A stretch of DNA of 64,000 nucleotides from CAWIMX01 sp963792785 (GTDB lineage Bacteria; Acidobacteriota; Vicinamibacteria; Vicinamibacterales; CAVVIG01), in contig CAWBXO010000001.1 of the NCBI GenBank assembly GCA_963792785.1, positions 1,922,001-1,986,000 of the forward strand, in the 5' to 3' direction. The translations under genes and the position numbers were made by a program. Shown piece by piece: positions 46,607 through 54,519 of this stretch. Each line of letters begins with the position of its first letter. Position 1 is the first letter of the stretch. Below the pieces are notes generated by a model. It made no database searches and was not told where the DNA came from. It was given only the letters and a program-made list of their open reading frames with translations.

Positions 46607-46659
46607 TGTGGTACCCGTACCACAGCCTTTCCCCACCGAGTTGTGGCAATCCTACCACA
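46607..46659. promoter_or_regulatory. Two tandem TGTGGTA-N4-TACCACA palindromes
   Basis: TGTGGTACCCGTACCACA (46607-46624, arms of eight) and TGTGGCAATCCTACCACA (46642-46659) are spaced 35 bases start to start. They lie directly after the uvrA stop and 150-200 bases upstream of the lpxC start, both on the minus strand. The shared sequence of arms and loops of equal size suggests a dimeric regulator operator for lpxC; GntR-type sites are somewhat similar. They could instead be paired terminator hairpins for uvrA, but no T-tract follows either one. Confidence 0.72.
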
Positions 46660-46663
46660 GTGC

Positions 46664-49477
46664 TTATCCCGCCTCGGAGCGAATCGGGCGACCATCCTCG
46701 GCCGCGAACAGCCCCGCGAGGAACCGGCCCGTCGCCGACTGATCGTGCGCCGCCACCTCCTCCGGTGTGCCGGCCGCGATCACGCGTCCGCCGCCGGCGC
46801 CGCCTTCGGGACCGAGATCGATCACGTGATCGGCGCACTTGATCACGTCGAGGTTGTGCTCGATCACGACGATCGTGTTCCCCTGATCCACCAGCTTGGC
46901 GAGCACGTCGAGCAGCTTGCGCGTGTCCTCGAAGTGCAGGCCGGTCGTCGGCTCGTCCAGGATGTACAGCGTCTGGCCGGTGCCGCGCTTCGAGAGTTCC
47001 TTGGCGAGCTTCACGCGCTGCGCCTCGCCGCCCGACAGCGTCGTGGCCGACTGGCCCAGCTCGATGTAGCCGAGGCCGACGTCCTGCAGTGTGCGGAGCT
47101 TGGTGGCGATGCCGGGGAAGTTCTCGAGCAGCGGCAGCGCCTGGTCCACGGTCAATTCGAGGACGTCCGCGATCGACTTGCCGCGGTACGTGATCTCGAG
47201 CGTCTCGCGGTTGTAGCGGCGCCCCTTGCACTGCTCGCACGTCACGTAGACGTCGGGCAGGAAGTGCATCTCGATGGCCATCACGCCGTCGCCCTGGCAG
47301 GCCTCGCAGCGCCCGCCCTTCACGTTGAACGAGAAGCGGCCGGGCCGGAACCCGCGCGCCTTGGCGTCGGGCATCATCGCGAACAGGTCGCGGATGAACG
47401 TGAACAGCCCCGTGTAGGTGGCGGGGTTCGAGCGCGGCGTCCGCCCGATGGGCGACTGATCGATCTCGATCACCTTGTCGATGAGGTTCGTCCCGTCGAT
47501 GCGGTCGTGCGCGCCGGGTTCGGCGGCGGCCTTATAGAGCGTGCGGGCGAGCGAGCGGTAGAGGATGTCGTTCACGAGCGTCGACTTCCCCGATCCGCTG
47601 ACGCCGGTCACCGCCGTCAGGACGCCGAGCGGGATCGTGACGTCGATGTGCTGGAGGTTGTTCTCCCGCGCGCCGCGCACGACCAGTGCGCCCCGCGTGC
47701 CGGACGTCCGGCGGGCGGGCGGCGCGGGGATCGACCGCCGGCCGGTCAGATACGCGCCCGTGAGCGAGGCGCCCCCATCGGCCAGCAGCTCGCGCGGCGT
47801 GCCCTGGAAGATCACCTCGCCGCCGTGCTCGCCGGCCCCCGGGCCGAGGTCGATCACGTAGTCCGCGGTCCGGATGGTCTCCTCGTCGTGCTCGACGACG
47901 ATCACCGTGTTGCCGAGGTCGCGCAGGCGCGACAGCGTGCCGAGCAGCTTGCGGTTGTCGCGCTGGTGCAGGCCGATCGACGGCTCGTCGAGCACGTACA
48001 GCACGCCGGTGAGGTTCGCGCCGATCTGGGTCGCGAGGCGGATCCGCTGCCCTTCCCCGCCGGACAGCGTCGCGGCGCTGCGCCCCAGCGTCAGGTAGCC
48101 GACGCCGACGTCGTGCAGGAAGCGCACGCGGTCCTGGATCTCCCGCAGGACGCGCTCGGCGACGATCGCCTCGCGACCGGAAAGCGGCAGGCCGTCGAAC
48201 ACGTGCAGCGCCTCGGAGATGGGCAGTTCGACGTACTCGGCGATCGTCCGCCCCTTCACCCGCACCGCGAGGCTCTCCGGCTTGAGCCGCCGGCCATGGC
48301 AGCGCGGGCAGGGGCGCAGCGACCGGTACGGCTCGAGGTCCTCCTGCTCGCCCCACGTGCCGTCGTCGTAGCGACGGCGCAGGTTGGGGATCAGGCCCTC
48401 GAACTTCTGTTTGCCGCGACCCGGGGCGCCGTAGAGCACGATGTCCTTCTGCTTGCGGGGCAGCTTGCCGAACGGCACGCCGAGGTCGATGCCGAAATCG
48501 GCCGAGAGGCGCTGCAAGGCCTCCTTCACGAGGCGCCGGTCCCCGCGCGCCCAGACCGCGATGGCACCCGCGTCGAGCGACACCCGCTCGTCCGGCACGA
48601 CCCGCGCCGGGTCGAAGTCCACCATCGCGCCGAGGCCCTGGCACTCGGGGCACGCGCCGTGCGGCGAGTTGAACGAGAACGCCCGCGGCGTCATCTCGGG
48701 CATGCTGAGCCCGCAGTCGACGCAGGCGAGGCGGCTCGAGAACAGGCGATCGGGCTCGTCGTAGGAATTGATCACCACGATCCCGTCGGCCAGCGCGAGC
48801 GCCGCGTCGAGCGATTCCGTCAGCCGGCGCTCGATCCCGCCGCGCACGATCAGCCGATCCACCACCACGTCGATCGTGTGGTTGCGGCGGCGGTCGAGCT
48901 GGATGGTCTCCTCGAGCGACCGGAACTGGCCGTCGATGCGCGCCTTCGTGTAGCCGCGCTGGCGCAGCGCCGCGAGCTCCTTCTTGAACTCGCCCTTGCG
49001 GCCCCGCACGATCGGCGCAAGGACGTTGATCCGCGCGTCCTGCGGGTAGAGCAGCACCATGTCCGCGATGCGCTCGAGCGACTGCGCCGCGATCTCCTTC
49101 CCGCAGTTCGCGCAGTGCGGCACGCCGATGTTCGCGAACAGCAGCCGGAGGTAATCGTAGATCTCGGTGACCGTGCCCACCGTGGACCGGGGGTTCGAGG
49201 CGGTGGTCTTCTGTTCGATCGAAATCGCCGGCGAGAGCCCGTCGATCAGGTCGACGTCGGGCTTCTCCATCTGCTCGAGAAACTGGCGGGCGTACGCCGA
49301 GAGCGACTCCACGTAGCGCCGCTGCCCTTCGGCATAGATCGTGTCGAAGGCGAGCGACGACTTGCCCGATCCGGACAGCCCCGTGATCACCACCAGCTTG
49401 TGGCGGGGGATGTCGACGTCGATGTTCTTCAGGTTGTGGACGCGGGCGCCCCGGACCTTTATCCAGTCATGGGCCAT
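46664..49477 (-). CDS. uvrA: Excinuclease ABC subunit A
   Basis: UvrA finds DNA lesions in nucleotide excision repair. The 937-residue protein has two ABC modules: GLSGSGKSSLAFDTIYAEGQ with LSGGEGQRIRLATQIG, and GVSGSGKSTLVNDIL with LSGGEAQRVKLAKEL. Zinc-binding pairs are CANC (with CGLSMPEMTPRAFSFNSPHGACPEC) and CEACQGDGV...CEQCKG. It is complete and typical in length. The start faces the permease gene across about 38 bases. Confidence 0.98.
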   Translation of the reverse strand: MAHDWIKVRGARVHNLKNIDVDIPRHKLVVITGLSGSGKSSLAFDTIYAEGQRRYVESLSAYARQFLEQMEKPDVDLIDGLSPAISIEQKTTASNPRSTVGTVTEIYDYLRLLFANIGVPHCANCGKEIAAQSLERIADMVLLYPQDARINVLAPIVRGRKGEFKKELAALRQRGYTKARIDGQFRSLEETIQLDRRRNHTIDVVVDRLIVRGGIERRLTESLDAALALADGIVVINSYDEPDRLFSSRLACVDCGLSMPEMTPRAFSFNSPHGACPECQGLGAMVDFDPARVVPDERVSLDAGAIAVWARGDRRLVKEALQRLSADFGIDLGVPFGKLPRKQKDIVLYGAPGRGKQKFEGLIPNLRRRYDDGTWGEQEDLEPYRSLRPCPRCHGRRLKPESLAVRVKGRTIAEYVELPISEALHVFDGLPLSGREAIVAERVLREIQDRVRFLHDVGVGYLTLGRSAATLSGGEGQRIRLATQIGANLTGVLYVLDEPSIGLHQRDNRKLLGTLSRLRDLGNTVIVVEHDEETIRTADYVIDLGPGAGEHGGEVIFQGTPRELLADGGASLTGAYLTGRRSIPAPPARRTSGTRGALVVRGARENNLQHIDVTIPLGVLTAVTGVSGSGKSTLVNDILYRSLARTLYKAAAEPGAHDRIDGTNLIDKVIEIDQSPIGRTPRSNPATYTGLFTFIRDLFAMMPDAKARGFRPGRFSFNVKGGRCEACQGDGVMAIEMHFLPDVYVTCEQCKGRRYNRETLEITYRGKSIADVLELTVDQALPLLENFPGIATKLRTLQDVGLGYIELGQSATTLSGGEAQRVKLAKELSKRGTGQTLYILDEPTTGLHFEDTRKLLDVLAKLVDQGNTIVVIEHNLDVIKCADHVIDLGPEGGAGGGRVIAAGTPEEVAAHDQSATGRFLAGLFAAEDGRPIRSEAG

Positions 49478-49515
49478 CCCTTGAGCGTAGCACGCTCTGG
49501 TGTATCCTCCCCCCG

Positions 49516-51003
49516 ATGTCCTCCCAGCTGTTTCGGACGAAAAGCCTGGACGCGCTCGTCCACGAGAGCGAGACGTCCGACCACCAACTCTCCCGCTCGC
49601 TCGGCGCCTTCGACGTCGTCCTCCTCGGCATCGGCGCCATCGTCGGGGCGGGCATTTTCGCTACGATCGGCACCGCGGCGGCGGGCGACGCCGCCCGGCC
49701 CGGAGCCGGCCCGGCCCTCATCCTGTCCTTCGTCCTCACCGCCATCGCCTGCGGGTTCGCCGCGCTCTGCTACGCCGAGTTCGCCGCGATGGTCCCGATC
49801 TCGGGGAGCGCCTACACCTACGCGTACGCGACGCTCGGCGAGCTGGTGGCGTGGATCATCGGCTGGGACCTGATCATCGAGTACGCCGTCGGCAACGTGG
49901 CGGTGGCGATCAGCTGGGGCAACTACTTCAAGACCTTCGTGTCCGGCTTCGGCATCGTCATCCCGGACTGGATCAGCACCGACTACAGCACGGCCGGCCG
50001 CATCCCGGGCCTGCTCGACAGCGCGCCGCACCTCTTCGGGGTGCCGATCGTGTTCAACATCCTGGCCTTCGGCATCGTGATGGCCATCACGCTCGTCCTG
50101 GTGATCGGCATCAAGGAAAGCGCGCGCATGAACGCCGTCATGGTGGCGATCAAGCTGGTCGTCCTCGCCATTTTCGTGGCGATCGGGTGGCGGTACACGC
50201 GCGCCGAGAACTGGGTGCCGTTCGCGCCCAACGGCTGGGCGGGCGTCCAGGCCGGCGCCGCCGTCGTGTTCTTCGCGTACATCGGCTTCGATGCCGTCTC
50301 GACGGTCGCCGAGGAGGTCCGCGACCCGAAGCGCGATCTGCCGATCGGGATCATCGGGTCGCTCATCGTCTGCACGATCATCTACATCGTCGTCGCGGCG
50401 GTGTTCACCGGGATCATTCCCTATCGCGTGCTCGTCGCCAGGCTCGCCACCGAGCAGGCCGAGCCGCTGACGATGGCCCTGCAGTACGCGGACATCGGGC
50501 GCTGGGGGAACTTCTTCGTCGGCCTCGTGGCGTTCGGCTCCGTGGTGGCGCACACGGCCGTCCTCCTCGTGTTCCAGCTCGGACAGCCCCGCATCTTCTT
50601 CTCGATGGCGCGCGACGGCCTGCTGCCGCGGAGCTTCGCGAAGGTGCACCCGCGCTTCCATACCCCGTACGTCACGACGATCCTCACGGGCCTGGCGGTC
50701 GGGATCACGGCGATGTTCACGAGCATCGACAAGATGGTGGACCTCACGAACATCGGCACGCTGTTCGCGTTCGTGCTCGTCTGCCTCGGGATCATCCTGC
50801 TGCGGCGGCGGGAGCCGGACCGCCCGCGCGCGTTCAAGACGCCGCTGGTGCCGCTCGTGCCGGCGCTCGGGATCCTGTCGTGCGGCTACCTGATGCTGGG
50901 GCTGCCGATGATCACGTGGATCCGCTTCGGCGTCTGGCTGGTGGTGGGCCTGTTCATCTACTTCCTCTACGGCGCCCGACGCAGCCGTCTGGGTCTGTCG
51001 TAG
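49516..51003 (+). CDS. APC-superfamily amino acid permease (cationic amino acid transporter type)
   Basis: The 495-residue inner-membrane protein has 12 or more hydrophobic segments. The first helix carries GIGAIVGAGIFATIGT, then YAEFAAMVPISGSAYTYAY. The sixth-helix FFAYIGFDAVSTVAEEVRDPKRDLPIGIIGSL is typical of the CAT (SLC7A1-4-like) branch. FKTPLVPLVPALGIL near the C-terminus is also typical. The likely substrate class is amino acids; the exact one is unknown. It is monocistronic and divergent from uvrA. Confidence 0.92.
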   Translation: MSSQLFRTKSLDALVHESETSDHQLSRSLGAFDVVLLGIGAIVGAGIFATIGTAAAGDAARPGAGPALILSFVLTAIACGFAALCYAEFAAMVPISGSAYTYAYATLGELVAWIIGWDLIIEYAVGNVAVAISWGNYFKTFVSGFGIVIPDWISTDYSTAGRIPGLLDSAPHLFGVPIVFNILAFGIVMAITLVLVIGIKESARMNAVMVAIKLVVLAIFVAIGWRYTRAENWVPFAPNGWAGVQAGAAVVFFAYIGFDAVSTVAEEVRDPKRDLPIGIIGSLIVCTIIYIVVAAVFTGIIPYRVLVARLATEQAEPLTMALQYADIGRWGNFFVGLVAFGSVVAHTAVLLVFQLGQPRIFFSMARDGLLPRSFAKVHPRFHTPYVTTILTGLAVGITAMFTSIDKMVDLTNIGTLFAFVLVCLGIILLRRREPDRPRAFKTPLVPLVPALGILSCGYLMLGLPMITWIRFGVWLVVGLFIYFLYGARRSRLGLS

Positions 51004-51009
51004 CGCGGC

Positions 51010-52005
51010 CTACGTCGCGGCGACATTGAGCCGGTACGCGGTCTCGTTCGAGCAGACGACCAGGCCGCCCCCCGGCGCGAACGCCACGCCGACCAGCCCC
51101 GGTCCGGACAACGCGAGCGCCGGCGGCCCGCTGCCGGGCAGGAGATACAGGCCGCTCGCCCCCGCGAGCGCCTCGACCACGAACAAGCGGCCGCGTGCGT
51201 CGATCGCCAGCCCCTGCGGCCGTCCGAACCCCGTCGACTTCACCGTGACGTCCCCGCTCGGCGCGACGGCGTAGATGACGTCGCTCGGCGAGATTGTCGG
51301 CGCCGTCACGTACAGCGTCCCGTCGGGCGCCATCGCCAGGTGGAAGGCCGCCACGCTCGCCGGAATCGCCGCGAACGGCGCGGCCCGGCCGTCGCGCGAG
51401 ACCTGGAAGATCGTCCCGGATCGATCGCCGACGTACAGCGTGCCGTCCGCGGCGAACGCCAGGCCGCACGGCACGCCGAGCCCGGTCGCGAAGGCCTCCG
51501 GCTCACCCGCCGCCGACACGCGGTACACCGTGCCTTCGAACCGGCTCGACACGTAGAGGCGCCCGTCCGGTCCGAACGCCATCGACGTGGCGTTGACGAT
51601 GCCCGACACGAACGGCTCGCGCGTGCCGTCGGGGCGCACGCGGAAGATCGATACGGGCGACTGCTGCCCGCGCTGCCCGCTGAACGTGACGTACAGGTTG
51701 CCGAGCGCGTCGAAGACGGGGTTGTCGACCTGATGCAGCCCCGTCGCGAGGGGCGTCGCGATCTCGACGAGCGGCGTCTCGCCGGCGACGCCCTCGAGGC
51801 GCACGGGCGTCGGGCCGCCGCCGAGACCCGCCGGCACCAGCGCCGTGACGCGCGTCGGCGACGCGAAGACGACGCGGCCGCGCACCGCGCCGAACCGCAC
51901 GCCCGGGAGTGCCGGCTGATCGACGGGAAACTCCGAGCCGTCGAGAGTGACGCGACCGCCTTCGATGGCCCAGACGGGATGAATGGCGGTGACGCGAGCG
52001 GCCAT
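51010..52005 (-). CDS. IPT/TIG plus NHL/SMP-30-like beta-propeller protein
   Basis: The 331-residue protein has an N-terminal IPT/TIG-like domain (residues 1-85, VTAIHPVWAIEGGRVTLDGSEF). Six or so propeller repeats follow, each with a GPDGRLYVSS, AADGTLYVGD, APDGTLYVTA or DARGRLFVVE turn, similar to NHL or gluconolactonase-type propellers. No signal peptide is evident, so it may be cytosolic. The function is unknown. It converges on the permease gene and lies ten bases after the HNH gene. Confidence 0.85.
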   Translation of the reverse strand: MAARVTAIHPVWAIEGGRVTLDGSEFPVDQPALPGVRFGAVRGRVVFASPTRVTALVPAGLGGGPTPVRLEGVAGETPLVEIATPLATGLHQVDNPVFDALGNLYVTFSGQRGQQSPVSIFRVRPDGTREPFVSGIVNATSMAFGPDGRLYVSSRFEGTVYRVSAAGEPEAFATGLGVPCGLAFAADGTLYVGDRSGTIFQVSRDGRAAPFAAIPASVAAFHLAMAPDGTLYVTAPTISPSDVIYAVAPSGDVTVKSTGFGRPQGLAIDARGRLFVVEALAGASGLYLLPGSGPPALALSGPGLVGVAFAPGGGLVVCSNETAYRLNVAAT

Positions 52006-52014
52006 CGGGCGGCT

Positions 52015-52548
52015 TTACGTGTCGTCCAGTTCGACGTTCCAGTAGAGGTAGTCGCGCCAGCTCTCCGGCGCGTCGCGGAGGCCGATCGTGATGCGGATCG
52101 CCGGCGCCGAGTCGGGCCGCTTCGGCAGGCGCAGCAGGTGCATGCGGGCTTCCGCCGGCGTGCGGCCGCCTTTCCGGCGATTGCACGTCACGCAGCAGGT
52201 GACGATGTTCTCCCAGTCCTTGCGGCCGCCCTGGGCGACCGGCACCACGTGATCGAAGGTGAGTTCGGCCGTCGAGGATCGCTCCCCGCAGTACTGGCAG
52301 CTGTGATCATCGCGCGCGTAGATGTTCGCGCGCGAGAACGGCACGTAGTCGAAGCGCCGCTTGATCTTGATGTACCGGAGCAGCCGGATGACGGACGGCA
52401 GCTTGAACGTGATCTGCACGCCGTGGATCTCACGGTCGTACACCGACACCACCTCAACCTTGCCCTGGCAGAGCAGCGTGATCGCCTTCTGCCAGTGGAC
52501 GATCTTCAGAGGCTCGTACGACGCGTTGAGCAGCAGCGTCTGTTCCAT
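52015..52548 (-). CDS. HNH endonuclease
   Basis: The 177-residue protein matches a widespread chromosomal HNH family: N-terminal TLLLNASYEPLKIVHWQKAITLLCQGKVEVV, then the nuclease domain with paired cysteines (CQYCGE, CCVTCNRRKGG) and the catalytic LTFDHVVPVAQGG. It cleaves DNA, but the target and role are not known. It is not flanked by mobile element features. Confidence 0.92.
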   Translation of the reverse strand: MEQTLLLNASYEPLKIVHWQKAITLLCQGKVEVVSVYDREIHGVQITFKLPSVIRLLRYIKIKRRFDYVPFSRANIYARDDHSCQYCGERSSTAELTFDHVVPVAQGGRKDWENIVTCCVTCNRRKGGRTPAEARMHLLRLPKRPDSAPAIRITIGLRDAPESWRDYLYWNVELDDT

Positions 52549-52682
52549 GACCGGTCGTTAGGATTCTGCCCGACGCCTCGACAGGGTGTCAAGCCAATGA
52601 CGCCGTAAACGGTTTGGAAACGGCCGGTTAGCGCGTTCCCTACGGCGATCGCACTCCCGATCCGATAGCATCTGAGGTGCAC

Positions 52683-53258
52683 ATGACTTCACACATGAGC
52701 CGCCCGATGCTGGCCGGGCTCATCCTCGTGGCGGCCCTGACCGGCGCCTGCGCCTCGACGCCGCGGCAGGCCGGCATCGTTCCCGTGCCGAGACCGTTTC
52801 CCGGCGCCCCGATCCCCGGCGGCGCCGCGCCCGCGCCCGCGACGAGCCCGCCGGCGCGCGCCGCTGTCGAGCCCGGCACGTTCGATGGCTACGCCCTCGT
52901 CGGGACCGCGCTCGACTACCGGGGCACGCCGTACCGCAACGGCGGCACCGATCCGAAGACCGGGTTCGACTGCAGCGGCTTCACGCAGTTCGTGTTCGCG
53001 CGGTACGGCGTCTCGCTGCCGCGCGAGGTGGTCGATCAATACAGAGTGGGCACGTCGGTAAAGCCGAAGAATCTGCAGCCGGGCGACCTGATCTTCTTCG
53101 CCACCGCGTCAAAAGGCGCGTCGCACGTCGCGATCGCCATCGGCGGGGACCAGTTCGTCCACGCCCCCAGTTCGCGCGGTGTCGTTCGCGTCGAGCGGTT
53201 GAGTTCGTCCTACTGGGGACCGCGCTTTCTCGGCGCCCGCCGCATCTCGGTGAACTAG
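52683..53258 (+). CDS. NlpC/P60-family peptidoglycan hydrolase lipoprotein
   Basis: The enzyme cleaves D-gamma-glutamyl-meso-DAP bonds in peptidoglycan. From ATG 52683 (GAGG six bases upstream) the protein has a lipobox (LVAALTGAC), a Pro-rich linker, and an NlpC/P60 domain. The catalytic Cys97 is in GFDCSGFTQFVF, the His in GASHVAIAIG and the third polar residue in FVHAPSSRG. A GTG at 52677 is an alternative start. Confidence 0.93.
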   Translation: MTSHMSRPMLAGLILVAALTGACASTPRQAGIVPVPRPFPGAPIPGGAAPAPATSPPARAAVEPGTFDGYALVGTALDYRGTPYRNGGTDPKTGFDCSGFTQFVFARYGVSLPREVVDQYRVGTSVKPKNLQPGDLIFFATASKGASHVAIAIGGDQFVHAPSSRGVVRVERLSSSYWGPRFLGARRISVN

Positions 53259-53518
53259 CGACGGCCCGCCGCGAGCGCCAGCACCGCAACCAGAGCCGGG
53301 TTGCGGACCAGCCACGCACGACAGAACCAGCAAGATATAGCGCCTGATGGTCGCCCGTCGGGGTGGTCCTGGCAGCCTGGGTTAGAGCCCAAGTACCACT
53401 CGCACAGCACGCGCGACTCGCTTGTGGATACAATACAAGACAAGTAATTGGCCTGTGTAGCTAGTAAACTGGCCTCTCGGGCTGGAATAATTGTCGGAAT
53501 AATCGTCAGGAGTGGCGA
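53259..53518. other. Intergenic region with 12-bp tandem repeat before the small basic gene
   Basis: This 260-base spacer has no credible gene. Its right half is comparatively AT-rich (TGGATACAATACAAG, AGCTAGTAAACT) and probably holds the promoter, but no clear -35/-10 pair was found. GGAATAATTGTC and GGAATAATCGTC (53484-53495, 53496-53507) form a direct tandem repeat that ends at the AGGAG ribosome-binding site. A repressor site overlapping the translation start is possible. Confidence 0.55.
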
Positions 53519-53776
53519 ATGGCATTGTCGAAGAGCGAGTTGAACCGCCTGGCCGAAGCTGGTGCGCGAATCCGTCTCCAGGAGCTACAAGCCGAGATCG
53601 ACATGATCCGCCGGACGTTTCCCGGCCTGCGAGCGGCCTCCAAGGGGTCGATCGCCAGCGCGGCGCTGACCGGCTCGCGGAAACTGCGCGGCTGGAGCGC
53701 GAAGCAGAAGAGAGAAGTCTCCGAGCGGATGAAACGCTATTGGGCGGCCAAGCGCTCGGGGAAGAAGAAGCGGTAG
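53519..53776 (+). CDS. Small basic protein of unknown function
   Basis: The 85-residue protein has a helical N-terminus (ALSKSELNRLAEAGARIRLQELQAEIDMIRRTFPGL) and a Lys/Arg-rich C-terminus (GWSAKQKREVSERMKRYWAAKRSGKKKR). The C-terminus resembles nucleic-acid-binding tails of the 'AQKxRWAA' type found in small histone-like or restriction-associated proteins. AGGAG lies seven bases before the ATG. The gene runs opposite to the 3' end of the mtgA frame, an overlap of nearly 200 bases. Confidence 0.72.
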   Translation: MALSKSELNRLAEAGARIRLQELQAEIDMIRRTFPGLRAASKGSIASAALTGSRKLRGWSAKQKREVSERMKRYWAAKRSGKKKR

Positions 53777-54472
53777 CCACGCCTGCCCCTGCCTGGCCAT
53801 GCGGCCCAGGATGATCTCCTGCCGGCGCCGCAGGCCGCGCGAGGGTTTCGACGGATTCAGCACCCGCGGGTTCACGATGGCGCCAGCCAGCAGCGCCGCC
53901 TGTTCCCGCCCGAGCGCCGACGCGGGGACCCCGAAATAGGTCCTCGCGGCGGCTTCGGCGCCCCACACGCCGTCCCCCCACTCGATCACGTTCAGATAGA
54001 TCTCGAAGATGCGCGTCTTGGTGAGCTCAGCCTCCAGCCGCCGGGCAATCAGCAGCTCGCGCAGCTTCCGGAACGGGTTGCGCGACGGCGACAAATAGAG
54101 GTTCTTGGCCAGCTGCTGGGTAATCGTGCTGGCGCCGCGCACGACCTCGCCCCGCTGCCAGTTGAGCGCCAGTGACTGGCGCAGCTGCTCCAGGTCCACG
54201 CCGTCGTGCTGGAAGAACGCATCGTCCTCGCCGACGAGGACGGCGCGCTTCAGGTTGGGCGAGATGCGGCTGTAGGACACCCAGGTCTGCACGCGGCGCG
54301 GCGCCTTCCCCGCCGCCAGGGCCTCGCGCGCGCGCAGTTCGATGAACGCCGTCGTCGAAGGATTCTCGTCGCGGAGAGGCCGGACATCGGGCAGCGTCAG
54401 GTAGAGGAAGAATAGATACCCGACGCCGAAGGCCGCGACGGCCACGACGGTTCGCAGCGCGATCCACGCCAC
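53585..54472 (-). CDS. mtgA: Monofunctional peptidoglycan transglycosylase
   Basis: MtgA polymerises lipid II into glycan strands. From GTG 54472 the protein starts with a membrane anchor (IALRTVVAVAAFGVGYLFFLYL). The GT51 domain has AVLVGEDDAFFQHDGVD (catalytic Glu), GASTITQQLAKNLYLSPSRNPFRKLRELLIA, RIFEIYLNVIEWGDGVWGAEAAARTYFG, and LAGAIVNPRVLNPSKPSRGLRRRQEIILGRM. Family homology ends near residue 240. The remaining 55 residues are antisense to the small basic gene and have no conservation, so the true end may be earlier through an unseen indel. The start lies in a GTCGGGT word array. Confidence 0.85.
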   Translation of the reverse strand: MAWIALRTVVAVAAFGVGYLFFLYLTLPDVRPLRDENPSTTAFIELRAREALAAGKAPRRVQTWVSYSRISPNLKRAVLVGEDDAFFQHDGVDLEQLRQSLALNWQRGEVVRGASTITQQLAKNLYLSPSRNPFRKLRELLIARRLEAELTKTRIFEIYLNVIEWGDGVWGAEAAARTYFGVPASALGREQAALLAGAIVNPRVLNPSKPSRGLRRRQEIILGRMARQGQAWLPLLLPRALGRPIAFHPLGDFSLLLRAPAAQFPRAGQRRAGDRPLGGRSQAGKRPADHVDLGL

Positions 54473-54519
54473 CCGCCCTACCCGACTTACCAGTCCCACC
54501 TGACCCACCCGACCTACCT
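54473..54519. repeat. CCCGACYTACC word array between the M48 peptidase and mtgA
   Basis: Words such as CCCGACTTACC, CCTGACCCACC and CCCGACCTACC repeat with small changes. On the minus strand they read GTAGGTCGGGTGGGTCAGG, giving TAG/TAA stops at the end of the M48 gene and offering several GTG starts for mtgA. It is a further example of the junction word arrays. Confidence 0.65.

Noticed and set aside
46607..46659. LexA (SOS) boxes near uvrA
   Set aside because: The palindromes are at the 3' end of uvrA, not its promoter, and TGTGGTA-N4-TACCACA does not match known LexA consensus sequences.
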